Assembly (NCBI RefSeq): GCF_023631325.1
Contig: NZ_JALQDG010000034.1
Location: 1 to 46,436 of the forward strand
Reading direction: 5' to 3'
DNA: 46,436 bases
From: Caballeronia sp. INDeC2
GTDB taxonomy: Bacteria > Pseudomonadota > Gammaproteobacteria > Burkholderiales > Burkholderiaceae
Both the position numbers and the translations under genes were made by a program. Below the pieces are notes generated by a model, which saw nothing but the letters and a program-made list of their open reading frames with translations, did not search any database and was not told the DNA's origin. This document shows, piece by piece, positions 1 through 8,710 of this stretch (position 1 is the stretch's first letter; every line of letters begins with the position of its first letter).

Positions 1-209
1 TCCTGACACTGCGTCACGCCGCACGACACGGCGATCACTTCCGTCGCAACGCCCGCTTCCTTCAGACGCACCGCTTCCTCAACGGCGATCTCGTCGAACG
101 GGTTCATCGACATCTTCACATTGGCGATATCGACGCCCGTGTTATCCGACTTCACGCGGACCTTCACGTTGTAGTCGACCACGCGCTTGACTGGGACAAG
201 AATCTTCAC
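1..209 (-). CDS. etfB: Electron transfer flavoprotein beta subunit (5' part only)
   Basis: This is the first 69 codons of EtfB, cut by the window edge. EtfB pairs with EtfA to bind FAD and AMP in the cytoplasm. It carries electrons from acyl-CoA and other dehydrogenases to ETF-quinone oxidoreductase. The visible N-terminus (KILVPVKRVVDYNVKVRVKS, then the region with MSMNPFDEIAVEEAVRLKEAG) is close to the canonical EtfB start. The start is a GTG at 207-209, preceded by a GGAGAC ribosome binding site about five bases away. In this family etfA normally follows directly, so it probably lies to the left of the window. The gene diverges from the glucosidase gene. Identification is by family recognition. 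Confidence 0.93.
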   Translation of the reverse strand, partial: MKILVPVKRVVDYNVKVRVKSDNTGVDIANVKMSMNPFDEIAVEEAVRLKEAGVATEVIAVSCGVTQCQ

Positions 210-430
210 TTGCGTCTCCGATTAGTGACAAGCTCTCGGAAAGAGGCTTGGACTGGCCTCTATTTGAAAGCCTGTCCGAAAAGCGCGCAAATATCAGATA
301 GCTTTGCCGGTCATAGGTTCAACCTAGGGCTGCTTGATGTTCCGGAACGCAAGAGACCTCGCCGCGCGGCACTCACCGCGCTTTTTTCACTTCGCTTATC
401 ATCGAAAATCCGTTCCGCATCGGAGGTCGC
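210..430. promoter_or_regulatory. Divergent etfB / glucosidase intergenic region
   Basis: This 221-base region must hold both divergent promoters. It contains two short perfect palindromes. One is TAGGTT-C-AACCTA at 314-326 and the other is GTTCCGGAAC at 339-348. An inverted repeat AGAGGC/GCCTCT lies at 242-261. A TATCAT sequence at 397-402 is a possible -10 element for the glucosidase gene, but no convincing -35 is seen. The glucosidase ATG at 431 has a good CGGAGGTCGC ribosome binding site. The palindromes could be regulator operators; this is inference. Confidence 0.35.
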
Positions 431-3169
431 ATGCCACCGTTACGCGCAATCCATCTGCTGCAAACGAAAGAAGGCTCGCGCCTGCACGGCGACGAACGCG
501 ATCGTTGGCGACGCTGGGGACCGTATCTGAGCGAGCGTCAATGGGGCACGGTCCGCGAGGATTACAGCGAATACGGAACCGCCTGGGATTACTTTCCGCA
601 CGATCATGCGCGCAGCCGCATGTATCGCTGGGGCGAGGACGGTATCGCGGGTTTCGGCAACGACCCGCTCGACTGGTGCGTGTCGCTCGCGCTGTGGAAC
701 GGGCGCGATCCGATCATCAAGGAACGGCTCTTCGGCCTCACGAACGAGCAAGGCAATCACGGCGAGGACGTGAAGGAGCTGTACTTCTATCTCGACGGCA
801 CGCCGACGCATTCGTACATGAAGATGCTGTACAAGTATCCGCACGACGCGTATCCGTACCAGCAACTGATCGACGAGAACAGGCGGCGCGGCGCCGAGCT
901 TCCCGAATACGAAGTGCTCGATACCGGCGTGTTCGACGGCGACCGCTACTTCGATGTCTGCGTCGAATACGCGAAGTACACGCCCGATGATGTCGTGATG
1001 CGCGTGACCGTCGAGAATCGCGCGAACGAAGCTGCGACGCTTCATGTGCTGCCGCAATTCTGGGCGCGCAATCGATGGTCGTGGTCGAGCAAATGGGGCA
1101 AGCCTTCGTTGACGCTGGAAGAGGACGCGAGAGAAGGCGCGCGCGTCGTCGCCCGCAATCCCGCGCATGACGCGATGCTGGTGACGGCCTCGGCGGACGT
1201 CCCTATCGAGTGGCTCTTTTGCGAAAATGAAACGAACGTTCGTCGCATCTTCGGCATGGAGGGCGCGGGGCCGTTCAAGGACGGCTTCAATGACTATCTC
1301 GTCGAAGGCGACGAACATGCAATCCGGCGCGATCACGGCACACGCAGCGCCGCGCATGCGTGTCTGCAACTCGAATCGCATGCACGCGCCGTGATGTATG
1401 TGCGCTGGCGTCCCGCATCGGTATCGAACGAGCCGGCGCTCGACATGGCGCAGCTATTCGCGCGCCGCGAGGCGGAAGCCGACGAGTTCTATGCGACGCT
1501 GCAACACGATATCGACGATGCCGACGCGCGTCTCGTGCAGCGCCAGGCACTCGCCGGCATGCTGTGGACGAAGCAGTACTACCAGTTCGACGTCACGCGC
1601 TGGCACGACGGCGATCCCGGCCAGCCCGAGCCGCCCAAAGAACGTCGGCTTGGCCGCAATGCGGACTGGCGGCACATGTGCAACGGCGACATCGTGTCGA
1701 TGCCCGACAAGTGGGAGTACCCGTGGTACGCGTCGTGGGATCTCGCGTTCCATGCGGTCGCGTTCGCGACGATCGATCCGGACTTCGCGAAGAAGCAATT
1801 GGCGTTGCTCGTGAAGGAGCGCTACATGCATCCGAACGGGCAATTGCCCGCGTATGAATGGGCGTTCGGCGATGCGAATCCGCCCGTCCACGCATGGGCG
1901 ACCTGGCGCGTGTTCGAGCTCGATCGTGAGATGACCGGCATCGGCGATCACGCTTTCCTCGAAGTGATGTTCCACAAGCTGCTGCTCAACTTCGCGTGGT
2001 GGGTCAACCGCAAGGATGCCGACGACCGCAATATTTTTCAGGGCGGCTTTCTCGGGCTGGATAACATCGGCATCTTCGATCGCTCGCAGCCGCTGCCGAC
2101 AGGCGGACGCATCGATCAGGCCGACGGCACCGCTTGGATGGCCTCATATGCGCTCGACCTCATGCAGATCGGCCTCGAACTCGCGATGACCAACGAGTCG
2201 TATGTCGAGATCGCCGTGAAGTTCTTCGAGCACTTCCTGTATATCGCGGAAGCGGTGAGTTGCGGCGAAGTCTGCAACACCGGCCTGTGGGACGGCAGCG
2301 ACGATTTCTTCTATGACGTGCTGCATCTTCCGAACGGCACGCGCGTGCCGATGCGAATTCGATCGATCGTCGGACTGATACCGCTCTTCGCGGTGCATGT
2401 GCTCGAAGAGCACGTGTACGGCGATCTGCCGGGACTGCGTGAAAGACTTGCGTGGTTTCTCGATCATCGGCCGAATCTCGCGAAACTCGTATCGCGCTGG
2501 ACCGAGCCGGGCAAGGGCAACACGACTTTGCTCTCGCTATTGCGCGGACATCGCATGAAAGCGCTCCTGCGGCGCACGCTCGATGAAAGCGAATTCCTTT
2601 CCGGCTATGGCGTTCGCGCACTGTCGCGCGTGCATTGCGACAAGCCCTATGTCTTCGATCACGACGGCGTGAACGTCTGCATCCGGTACTTGCCCGCGGA
2701 ATCGGATTCGCGTGTATTCGGCGGCAATTCGAACTGGCGTGGACCTATATGGATGCCGGTAAATTACTTGCTGATCGAATCGCTCTACGAGTTTCATCGC
2801 TACTATGGCGATGAGTTTCGCGTCGAGCATCCGACCGGATCGGGCGAGATGCATTCGCTGAGTGAAATCGCCGACGATCTGTCGCGGCGCATCAGCACGC
2901 TCTTCCTGAAAGGCGCCAATGGCAAGCGTCCCGTGATGGCAGCGTATCCGATGCTGCAAGCCGATCCGCGCTCGCAGGATCTGATCCTCTTTCACGAGTA
3001 CTTTCATGGCGACAACGGGCGCGGCGTTGGCGCTTCGCATCAGACGGGATGGAGCGGGCTTGTTGCGCTGCTGCTGCAACCGCGTTTGATGAAGCTGTCG
3101 CACGTGGGGCCGGAAGCGCCGGTCATGAGTGTGCGTTTGAATGAAGAGGCTGCGGCGATGGGGCGTTAG
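431..3169 (+). CDS. GH63 / MGH1-like glucosidase
   Basis: This 912-residue protein belongs to the (alpha/alpha)6-barrel glucosidase group annotated as MGH1-like or GH63-type glycoside hydrolase. It lacks a signal peptide, so it is probably cytoplasmic and acts on alpha-glucosides, though the substrate cannot be read from sequence. The N-terminal ~380 residues form a beta-rich domain. The catalytic barrel follows, with the family motif SWDLAFH, whose Asp437 fits the general acid. Later come GNSNWRGPIWMPVNYLL near residue 760 and GVGASHQTGWSGLVALLL near the C-terminus, both typical of the group. The start is supported by a GGAGG ribosome binding site. The gene converges on the aldehyde dehydrogenase homologue with only three bases between stops and has no neighbouring sugar genes. 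Confidence 0.85.
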   Translation: MPPLRAIHLLQTKEGSRLHGDERDRWRRWGPYLSERQWGTVREDYSEYGTAWDYFPHDHARSRMYRWGEDGIAGFGNDPLDWCVSLALWNGRDPIIKERLFGLTNEQGNHGEDVKELYFYLDGTPTHSYMKMLYKYPHDAYPYQQLIDENRRRGAELPEYEVLDTGVFDGDRYFDVCVEYAKYTPDDVVMRVTVENRANEAATLHVLPQFWARNRWSWSSKWGKPSLTLEEDAREGARVVARNPAHDAMLVTASADVPIEWLFCENETNVRRIFGMEGAGPFKDGFNDYLVEGDEHAIRRDHGTRSAAHACLQLESHARAVMYVRWRPASVSNEPALDMAQLFARREAEADEFYATLQHDIDDADARLVQRQALAGMLWTKQYYQFDVTRWHDGDPGQPEPPKERRLGRNADWRHMCNGDIVSMPDKWEYPWYASWDLAFHAVAFATIDPDFAKKQLALLVKERYMHPNGQLPAYEWAFGDANPPVHAWATWRVFELDREMTGIGDHAFLEVMFHKLLLNFAWWVNRKDADDRNIFQGGFLGLDNIGIFDRSQPLPTGGRIDQADGTAWMASYALDLMQIGLELAMTNESYVEIAVKFFEHFLYIAEAVSCGEVCNTGLWDGSDDFFYDVLHLPNGTRVPMRIRSIVGLIPLFAVHVLEEHVYGDLPGLRERLAWFLDHRPNLAKLVSRWTEPGKGNTTLLSLLRGHRMKALLRRTLDESEFLSGYGVRALSRVHCDKPYVFDHDGVNVCIRYLPAESDSRVFGGNSNWRGPIWMPVNYLLIESLYEFHRYYGDEFRVEHPTGSGEMHSLSEIADDLSRRISTLFLKGANGKRPVMAAYPMLQADPRSQDLILFHEYFHGDNGRGVGASHQTGWSGLVALLLQPRLMKLSHVGPEAPVMSVRLNEEAAAMGR

Positions 3170-3172
3170 CCC

Positions 3173-4630
3173 CTACCGCTCCAGATTCCCAAAACAAACA
3201 TACTTCGCCTCGAGATATTCTTCGACACCCGACGACGCCCCCTCGCGCCCCATCCCCGATTCCTTGATGCCGCCGAACGGCGCGACCTCGTTGAACACGA
3301 GGCTATCGTTCACGCCGACGACACCGCATTCGAGCGCTTCCATTACACGAAATGCGCGGCTGATATCCGCCGTATAGAAGTAAGCCGCGAGCCCCGTGCG
3401 CGTGTCGTTCGCGAGCGTGATGACGTCGTCCTCGTCTCTGAATGGAAGCACGCTCGCGATCGGTCCGAGGACTTCGTCGCCGCACACGCTCATCGACGGA
3501 TCGACGCCCGTCAGCACCGTCGGCCGGAAAAAGTTCGATCCGGGCGCGACGCGCGAACCGCCCGCCACGATCTTCGCGCCGAGTTTCACCGCTTCATCGA
3601 CAAGGCTTTCGATGCGCGTCACCGCCGCGTCGTCGATGAGCGGGCCGATCTGCGCGCCTTCGTCCAGCCCGTCGCTCACCTTGAGCAACGCGACCTTCGA
3701 AACGAGCTTCGCGACGAAAGTCTCGTACACGTCTTCATGCACGAAGAAGCGATTCGCGCACATCGCCGCCTGACCCGAATGACGAAAACGCGCATCGAGC
3801 GCACCCTTCACGGCAAGGTCGATGTCAGCGTCGCCGAACACGATGAAAGGACAATTCGCGCCCAGTTCGAGCGATATCTTCTTAACGGTGGATGCGCACA
3901 GGCTCATCAGCCGCTTGCCTTCATCGATGGAACCGGTGAACGACACTTTCCTCACACCGGGGCTTTCGAGCAGCGTGCTTCTGATCGGCTCGGCCTCGCC
4001 GGTCAGCACGGACAGCACGCCGCGCGGCAAGCCCGCGTTCTCGCCGAGCGCGCACAGTGCGAGCGCCGAGTACGGCGTCTGCGGATCGGGATGATGAATG
4101 ACCGTGCAGCCCGCCGCGAGCGCGGCGCCGACGCGTCGCGCGACCATCGACGAGGGAAACGTCCATGACGTGATCGCGCCGCATACACCGACCGGCTGAT
4201 GCAGCACGCGAATGCGTTGATTGCGGCGCGGCGCGGGAATGTTGTCGCCGTAGATGCGGCGTGCTTCTTCCGCGAACCAGTCGAGATAATTCGCGGCCTG
4301 CGTGATTTCCGAACGCGCTTCGTGCAGCGGTTTGCCTTGCTCGCTGCACAGGATGATGGCGAGATCGTCGCGATGATGTTCGACGAGACGCGCCCACTCT
4401 CTCAGCACCGACGCGCGCTCGCGGCTGCTCCAGTTGCGCCAGTCCTGCAAGGCCGCGTTCGCGCATTCGACGGCTTCGGTCACCTGCTCCGCCGTGACTT
4501 GCGGCACTGTGCCGATGATCTCGCCGGTGGAAGGATTGGTGACGGGCACGCGCGGCAGCGAAGTATTGTCGACCCACGCGCCGCCGATATACGCCGACTG
4601 CTCGAAAAGACTGGGACACTGCAGGTCCAT
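3173..4630 (-). CDS. Aldehyde dehydrogenase homologue (SSADH-like) lacking catalytic Cys
   Basis: This 485-residue protein aligns over its whole length with NAD(P)-dependent succinate-semialdehyde dehydrogenases (GabD type). Retained features include FTGS (231-234), the general base Glu255 in SLELGA, Glu386 in DEVLGP and the C-terminal NEVAPFGGIKESGMGREG. The catalytic motif GQTCVCANR is instead GQAAMCANR (286-294), so the nucleophile position is Ala289 and only the second Cys (291) remains. The oxyanion-hole Asn of PWNFP is Thr157 (SWTFP), and the nucleotide-binding Lys of LKPA is His180 (HHPD). The start at 4630 is chosen over 4666 because GGAG precedes it and it matches the family N-terminus. 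It may be a catalytically dead paralogue with a structural or regulatory role; normal SSADH activity seems unlikely. Confidence 0.88.
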   Translation of the reverse strand: MDLQCPSLFEQSAYIGGAWVDNTSLPRVPVTNPSTGEIIGTVPQVTAEQVTEAVECANAALQDWRNWSSRERASVLREWARLVEHHRDDLAIILCSEQGKPLHEARSEITQAANYLDWFAEEARRIYGDNIPAPRRNQRIRVLHQPVGVCGAITSWTFPSSMVARRVGAALAAGCTVIHHPDPQTPYSALALCALGENAGLPRGVLSVLTGEAEPIRSTLLESPGVRKVSFTGSIDEGKRLMSLCASTVKKISLELGANCPFIVFGDADIDLAVKGALDARFRHSGQAAMCANRFFVHEDVYETFVAKLVSKVALLKVSDGLDEGAQIGPLIDDAAVTRIESLVDEAVKLGAKIVAGGSRVAPGSNFFRPTVLTGVDPSMSVCGDEVLGPIASVLPFRDEDDVITLANDTRTGLAAYFYTADISRAFRVMEALECGVVGVNDSLVFNEVAPFGGIKESGMGREGASSGVEEYLEAKYVCFGNLER

Positions 4631-4744
4631 GATGGCTCGCTCCAATGCGTGAGACGCTTCGTGCATTCAGTGCATCGAGCTTAACGCATTTCCTGCGTGC
4701 CATTCGCCACGCGCGCGGCATCTCCGGTATACGAATCTGCAGGT

Positions 4745-4770
4745 GGCGGCGCATCGTAAGACGCGCCGCC
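4745..4770. terminator. GC-rich hairpin downstream of actP
   Basis: A perfect 8-bp inverted repeat, GGCGGCGC (4745-4752) and GCGCCGCC (4763-4770), lies just after the actP stop and before the dehydrogenase gene. There is no T-run, so it may be a weak terminator or an mRNA 3'-end stabiliser rather than a classical intrinsic terminator. Confidence 0.4.
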
Positions 4771-4779
4771 GCTATCACA

Positions 4780-6441
4780 TCAGTGGCTCGCGCCCTCCAC
4801 CGCACCGATGCCCGTTTCTGAGCGCACCGTCTGCGCTTCGAACCCGGCCTTGTCGATGCGCGCACGCGCGGATCTATCGGTCACAGAGAAGAGCCAGATC
4901 CCGATGAAGCCGATCGCCATCGAGAAAAGCGCGGGCGATGCATACGGGAACGGCGCGCTCGCGTAGTGGAACACATCGACCCACACGGCTTTCGAAAGCA
5001 CCGTCATCGCCACCGCCGACAGCAGGCCGAGGAAGCCGCCGATCGCCGCGCCGCGCGTCGTGCAGCCGCGCCACAGAACCGACATGAAGAGCACCGGGAA
5101 GTTGGCCGATGCCGCGACAGCGAACGCGAGCGACACCATGAACGCGATGTTCTGCTTCTCGAACACGATGCCGAGCACGACCGCGACGATGCCGAGCACG
5201 ACCGTCGTGATACGCGACACCTTCAACTCGCTCTTGCTCGACGCGCGGCCCTTCTTGAACACGGTCGCATAGAGATCGTGCGACACCGCCGATGCGCCCG
5301 CGAGCGTCAGACCCGCGACGACCGCGAGAATAGTCGCAAACGCAACTGCCGAGATGAAGCCGAGGAACACGTTGCCGCCGACCGCGCTCGCCAGATGCAC
5401 CGCCGCCATGTTCGTGCCGCCGAGCAGCTTGCCGCCCGCATCCTTGAACATCGGATTGGTGCTGACGAGCACGATCGCGCCGAAGCCGATGATGAACGTG
5501 AGAATGTAGAAGTAGCCGATCCACGTCGTCGCCCAGAACACCGACTTGCGCGCTTCCTTCGCATTCGGCACGGTGAAGAAGCGCATCAGGATATGCGGCA
5601 GGCCGGCCGTGCCGAACATCAGCGCAATGCCGAACGAGATCGCGGAGATCGGATCCTTGATGAAGTTGCCCGGGCCCATGATCGACGCCTTCTTCTCGTG
5701 TACGTCGACGGCCTTGGCGAAGAGCGCCTCGGGGCTGAAGTGAAATTGCCACAACACCATGAACGCCATGAACGAAGCGCCCGCGAGCAGCAGACACGCC
5801 TTGATGATCTGCACCCACGTCGTCGCGGTCATGCCGCCGAAGAGCACGTACACCATCATCAGCGCGCCGACGATCACCACCGCGATCCAGTATTCGAGGC
5901 CGAACAGGAGCTTGATGAGCTGCCCCGCGCCGACCATCTGCGCAATCAGATAGAACGCCACGACGACGAGCGTGCCCGATGCCGCGAACGCGCGTATCGG
6001 CGTCTGCTTGAAGCGGTATGCGGCTACATCGGCGAAAGTGAAGCGGCCGAGGTTGCGCAAACGCTCCGCCATCAGGAACGTGATGATCGGCCAGCCGACG
6101 AGAAAGCCGATCGAATAGATGAGGCCGTCATAGCCGTTGCTGTAGACCGCCGCGGATATGCCGAGAAACGAGGCCGCCGACATGAAATCGCCCGCGATCG
6201 CGAGCCCGTTCTGAAAGCCGGTGATGCCGCCGCCCGCGGTGTAGAACTCGGCCGCCGAGCGCGTCTTTTTGGCGGCCCATTTGGTGATGAAGAGCGTAGC
6301 GATCACGAACGCGATGAACATGCAGATCGCGGTCCAGTTGGTCGCCTGCTTCACTGCCTGACCGAGATCGCCGCCCGCGGCGAAGCCATTGGCGCAGAAC
6401 GCGACGAGCGCGCCTGCCGCGAGGATACGTTGCGGCTTCAT
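4780..6441 (-). CDS. actP: Cation/acetate symporter ActP (sodium:solute symporter family)
   Basis: This 553-residue inner-membrane symporter takes up acetate and other short carboxylates with a cation. It begins with a cleavable-looking signal sequence (MKPQRILAAGALVAFCANGFAAG), as is usual for ActP. About a dozen hydrophobic helices follow, with SSS-family motifs such as AEFYTAGGGITGFQNGLAIA and GDFMSAASFLGISAAVYSNG near residues 65-105. The start codon overlaps the stop of the DUF485 gene (ATGA), so the two are translationally coupled. This DUF485-ActP pairing is common in proteobacteria (YjcH-ActP). Acetate uptake fits with the Pta-AckA genes elsewhere in the window, although the operons are separate. 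Confidence 0.93.
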   Translation of the reverse strand: MKPQRILAAGALVAFCANGFAAGGDLGQAVKQATNWTAICMFIAFVIATLFITKWAAKKTRSAAEFYTAGGGITGFQNGLAIAGDFMSAASFLGISAAVYSNGYDGLIYSIGFLVGWPIITFLMAERLRNLGRFTFADVAAYRFKQTPIRAFAASGTLVVVAFYLIAQMVGAGQLIKLLFGLEYWIAVVIVGALMMVYVLFGGMTATTWVQIIKACLLLAGASFMAFMVLWQFHFSPEALFAKAVDVHEKKASIMGPGNFIKDPISAISFGIALMFGTAGLPHILMRFFTVPNAKEARKSVFWATTWIGYFYILTFIIGFGAIVLVSTNPMFKDAGGKLLGGTNMAAVHLASAVGGNVFLGFISAVAFATILAVVAGLTLAGASAVSHDLYATVFKKGRASSKSELKVSRITTVVLGIVAVVLGIVFEKQNIAFMVSLAFAVAASANFPVLFMSVLWRGCTTRGAAIGGFLGLLSAVAMTVLSKAVWVDVFHYASAPFPYASPALFSMAIGFIGIWLFSVTDRSARARIDKAGFEAQTVRSETGIGAVEGASH

Positions 6442-6743
6442 GCGGCCTCCCGCTTGATCTGATCCGTGAGTTCGTCATACGTACTGTTGGCGTGGCGCAC
6501 GTAGAGGCCCGTGATGACGACCGTGAAGACGATCACGAACAGGCCGATCGGCATGCCCCAGGTCATCACGCCCGCGCCCATCTTCGCGGCGAGGAGGTCC
6601 TTGTCGAACGCAATGAGCAGCACGTAGCCGTAATAGACGATCAGCACGAGGGCCGTCAGCGTCCAACCGAGCTTCGAGCGTTTTCGCACCAGTTCGCCGT
6701 ACGCGGCGCTCGACTTGATTTTCTCTACGATCTTCAGATCCAT
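6438..6743 (-). CDS. DUF485 (YjcH-like) inner-membrane protein
   Basis: This 101-residue protein has the DUF485 pattern: an N-terminal stretch (VEKIKSSAAYGELVRKRSKL) followed by two membrane helices, WTLTALVLIVYYGYVLLIAF and a second one around MTWGMPIGLFVIVFTVVITG. It is the usual partner encoded before ActP, and its biochemical role is not established. A longer reading from 6833 exists, but the start at 6743 is preferred. That ATG has GGAGA five bases upstream and gives the normal family length. Its TGA overlaps the actP ATG. Confidence 0.88.
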   Translation of the reverse strand: MDLKIVEKIKSSAAYGELVRKRSKLGWTLTALVLIVYYGYVLLIAFDKDLLAAKMGAGVMTWGMPIGLFVIVFTVVITGLYVRHANSTYDELTDQIKREAA

Positions 6744-7424
6744 TTCCGTCTCCTGCATGAGTGTCTCTTCTCTGCACGCGAAAACGCCCGCGTCCGGCGC
6801 GGCGCCCGAACGGTCGGCGATGCGTTGAATCAAGGAAATCCCCGGGCGGGGACGTCATGCGATGCTCTCGCGCATGCTTTCCGATGCGCTGGAGACTAAG
6901 GTAAGAGCGTCCGCTTACCCGTTTCTTACGCAAGGCACTTTCTTTCGACGGGGTTTACGCGAAGCATCGTGCGTTCTGCAATGCGATCGATCGTTCGCTC
7001 AGCGAGCGTTCTTACGCTACAGTCCCCGCCAACGTTTCGAAATTCGGCATACCAACCATTCAGTAACTGCTGCATATTCCGAACCGCTGCGTTCAGCCGA
7101 AATGCCATTAAACGCTATGGCATTTTCATCCGTATTCGGCTATTAGTAGACTCGTCACGCACGCTACGCACACCGTGGCGAACATGAGCATCTCTGGCTA
7201 TAACTCGACCGTCAAAACCGGAGGCAGCTACGACACATCACATGCATCAGGCTCGCGCCCGCTGACGTCGCCAAAGAGTCCTGTCCCGCGCGACTTTCAC
7301 GCGTGGCGAACGTGCGCCTTCGAGGCACGCTTTCGCTGATACGCACACCGCGAGCATGTCGTGGCGAGGCGCCTTGCAGCGCGCTCGCTCATCAACGATC
7401 GGCCATCCCAAGAGGGAGGCGCCT
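6744..7424. other. Long intergenic region between actP pair and RND operon
   Basis: About 680 bases carry no open frame with recognisable protein sequence. The region separates divergent transcription units and should hold both promoters. Roughly 7040-7150 is clearly more AT-rich than the surroundings and holds a perfect 9-bp inverted repeat (listed separately). I could not assign -10/-35 elements with confidence, and no regulator gene for the efflux operon is present here. Confidence 0.5.
7100..7125. repeat. Perfect inverted repeat upstream of RND operon
   Basis: AAATGCCAT (7100-7108) and ATGGCATTT (7117-7125) form a perfect 9-bp inverted repeat with an 8-base spacer, in the only AT-rich patch of the region. 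Arm length and spacing suit a dimeric repressor operator. A hairpin role is also possible, since four Ts close the right arm. It lies about 300 bases before the adaptor start. Confidence 0.45.
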
Positions 7425-8669
7425 ATGGCGTTCGTGTCGGAACAGATGCTGGACTGCTGCTCGTTCGCTCAACCGTCGCGCCCGATGCGCGCGCTGCGTC
7501 TCGTCGCTGCCGCCATGCTCGCGTCGCTCTCGCTCGCGGCGTGCAAGAAGCCGCCGCCCGAAGCGCAGAAGCCCGTCGTCGATGTCACTGTGGTGACTGT
7601 CGCCGCGCAGTCGACGCCCGTCGATTTCGAATTCACCGCGCAGACGCAGAGCTCGCGCGAAGTCGAAATACGCGCGCGCGTCGACGGCTTCCTGGAGAAG
7701 CGCCTGTACGCCGAAGGCTCGCTCGTGCAGACGGGCCAGGTGATGTTCATCATGGACAAGCGCCCCTTCGAAGCCGCGCTGCAGACCGCCAAGGGCTCGC
7801 TCGCCCAGCAGCAGGCGCGGCTGCTCGTCACGCAGCAAAATCTTTCGCGCGTGAAGCCGCTCGCCGCGATGAACGCGTTGAGCAAGAAAGATCTCGACGA
7901 CGCCGTCGGCAACGAGAAGAGCGCCGAAGCGGCCGTCATCTCCGCAAAAGGCGAAGTGCAGACCGCGGAACTCAATCTGAGCTACACGACGATCCGCTCG
8001 CCATTGAAAGGCCTCTCCAGCTTCGCGCGCGTGCAGGAAGGCAGCTACGTGACGCCCACGCAATCGGGCCTGCTCACCTACGTCTATCAGCTCGACCCGA
8101 TGTGGGTGAACTTCAGCATCTCCGAGAACGAGTTGCTGACCTATCGCGAGCAGATCAAGAAAGGCGAGTTGCGCTTTCCGCCCGACAACAAGTTCGATGT
8201 GACCGTCATCCAGGCCGACGGCTCCGTGTTTCCGCAGACGGGCCGCATCGACTTCACGAATCCGGCGTTCAGCACGGAGACGGGCACGTTCCTCGTGCGC
8301 GCGGTGTTCCAGAATCCGCAAGGCACGCTGCGGCCCGGCCAGTTCGTGAAGGCGCGCGTCGCGGGCGCGGTGCGGCCCAACGCGATTCTCCTGCCGCAAC
8401 GCGCCGTGCTGCAGGGCGCGAAGAGCCACTTCGTGTGGGTGCTCGACGAGCAGTCGAAGCCGCATCAGCGCGTCGTCGAAGTCGGCGAATGGCATGGCGA
8501 CGACTGGTTCATCACGAGCGGCCTGAAGGCGGGCGAGCGCGTCATCGTCGATGGCGCGATACGGGTCGGCGCGGATTCGCAGGTACGCGTCACCGCTACG
8601 CCGCCCGCGCCGGGTTCGGGCGCTCAGGAGGCGTCGATCGGGCAAACGAAGAACGCGGGCGAAAAGTGA
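7425..8669 (+). CDS. RND efflux periplasmic adaptor (membrane fusion) lipoprotein
   Basis: This 414-residue adaptor links an RND pump to an outer-membrane channel, as AcrA or MexA do. A signal segment with lipobox (LVAAAMLASLSLAAC) predicts a lipid-anchored periplasmic protein. The biotinyl-lipoyl-like half-motifs (VEIRARVDGFLEKRLYAEGS and the LSYTTIRSPLKG region) flank an alpha-hairpin rich in Gln and Ala, followed by the beta-barrel domain. The start at 7425 has a GGGAGG ribosome binding site. An internal ATG at 7485, just before the signal sequence, would give a shorter N-region but has no such site. It is the first gene of a six-gene run. Confidence 0.92.
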   Translation: MAFVSEQMLDCCSFAQPSRPMRALRLVAAAMLASLSLAACKKPPPEAQKPVVDVTVVTVAAQSTPVDFEFTAQTQSSREVEIRARVDGFLEKRLYAEGSLVQTGQVMFIMDKRPFEAALQTAKGSLAQQQARLLVTQQNLSRVKPLAAMNALSKKDLDDAVGNEKSAEAAVISAKGEVQTAELNLSYTTIRSPLKGLSSFARVQEGSYVTPTQSGLLTYVYQLDPMWVNFSISENELLTYREQIKKGELRFPPDNKFDVTVIQADGSVFPQTGRIDFTNPAFSTETGTFLVRAVFQNPQGTLRPGQFVKARVAGAVRPNAILLPQRAVLQGAKSHFVWVLDEQSKPHQRVVEVGEWHGDDWFITSGLKAGERVIVDGAIRVGADSQVRVTATPPAPGSGAQEASIGQTKNAGEK

Positions 8670-8710
8670 TCTGATCCGGTGACTATCGGAAGCACGCGCG
8701 GAAGAGGCCA

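Noticed and set aside
314..326. GGTTCAA resembling a tRNA T-loop
   Set aside because: Flanking bases do not form the T-stem or acceptor stem and no anticodon arm is nearby. It is simply the centre of a palindrome.
4966..6462. Long plus-strand frame across actP
   Set aside because: The product is almost entirely Arg, Glu, His and Ala, and actP on the other strand has clear membrane and family motifs.
6862..7187. Small plus-strand frames in the region before the RND operon
   Set aside because: They overlap each other, lack ribosome binding sites and have no protein-like composition.
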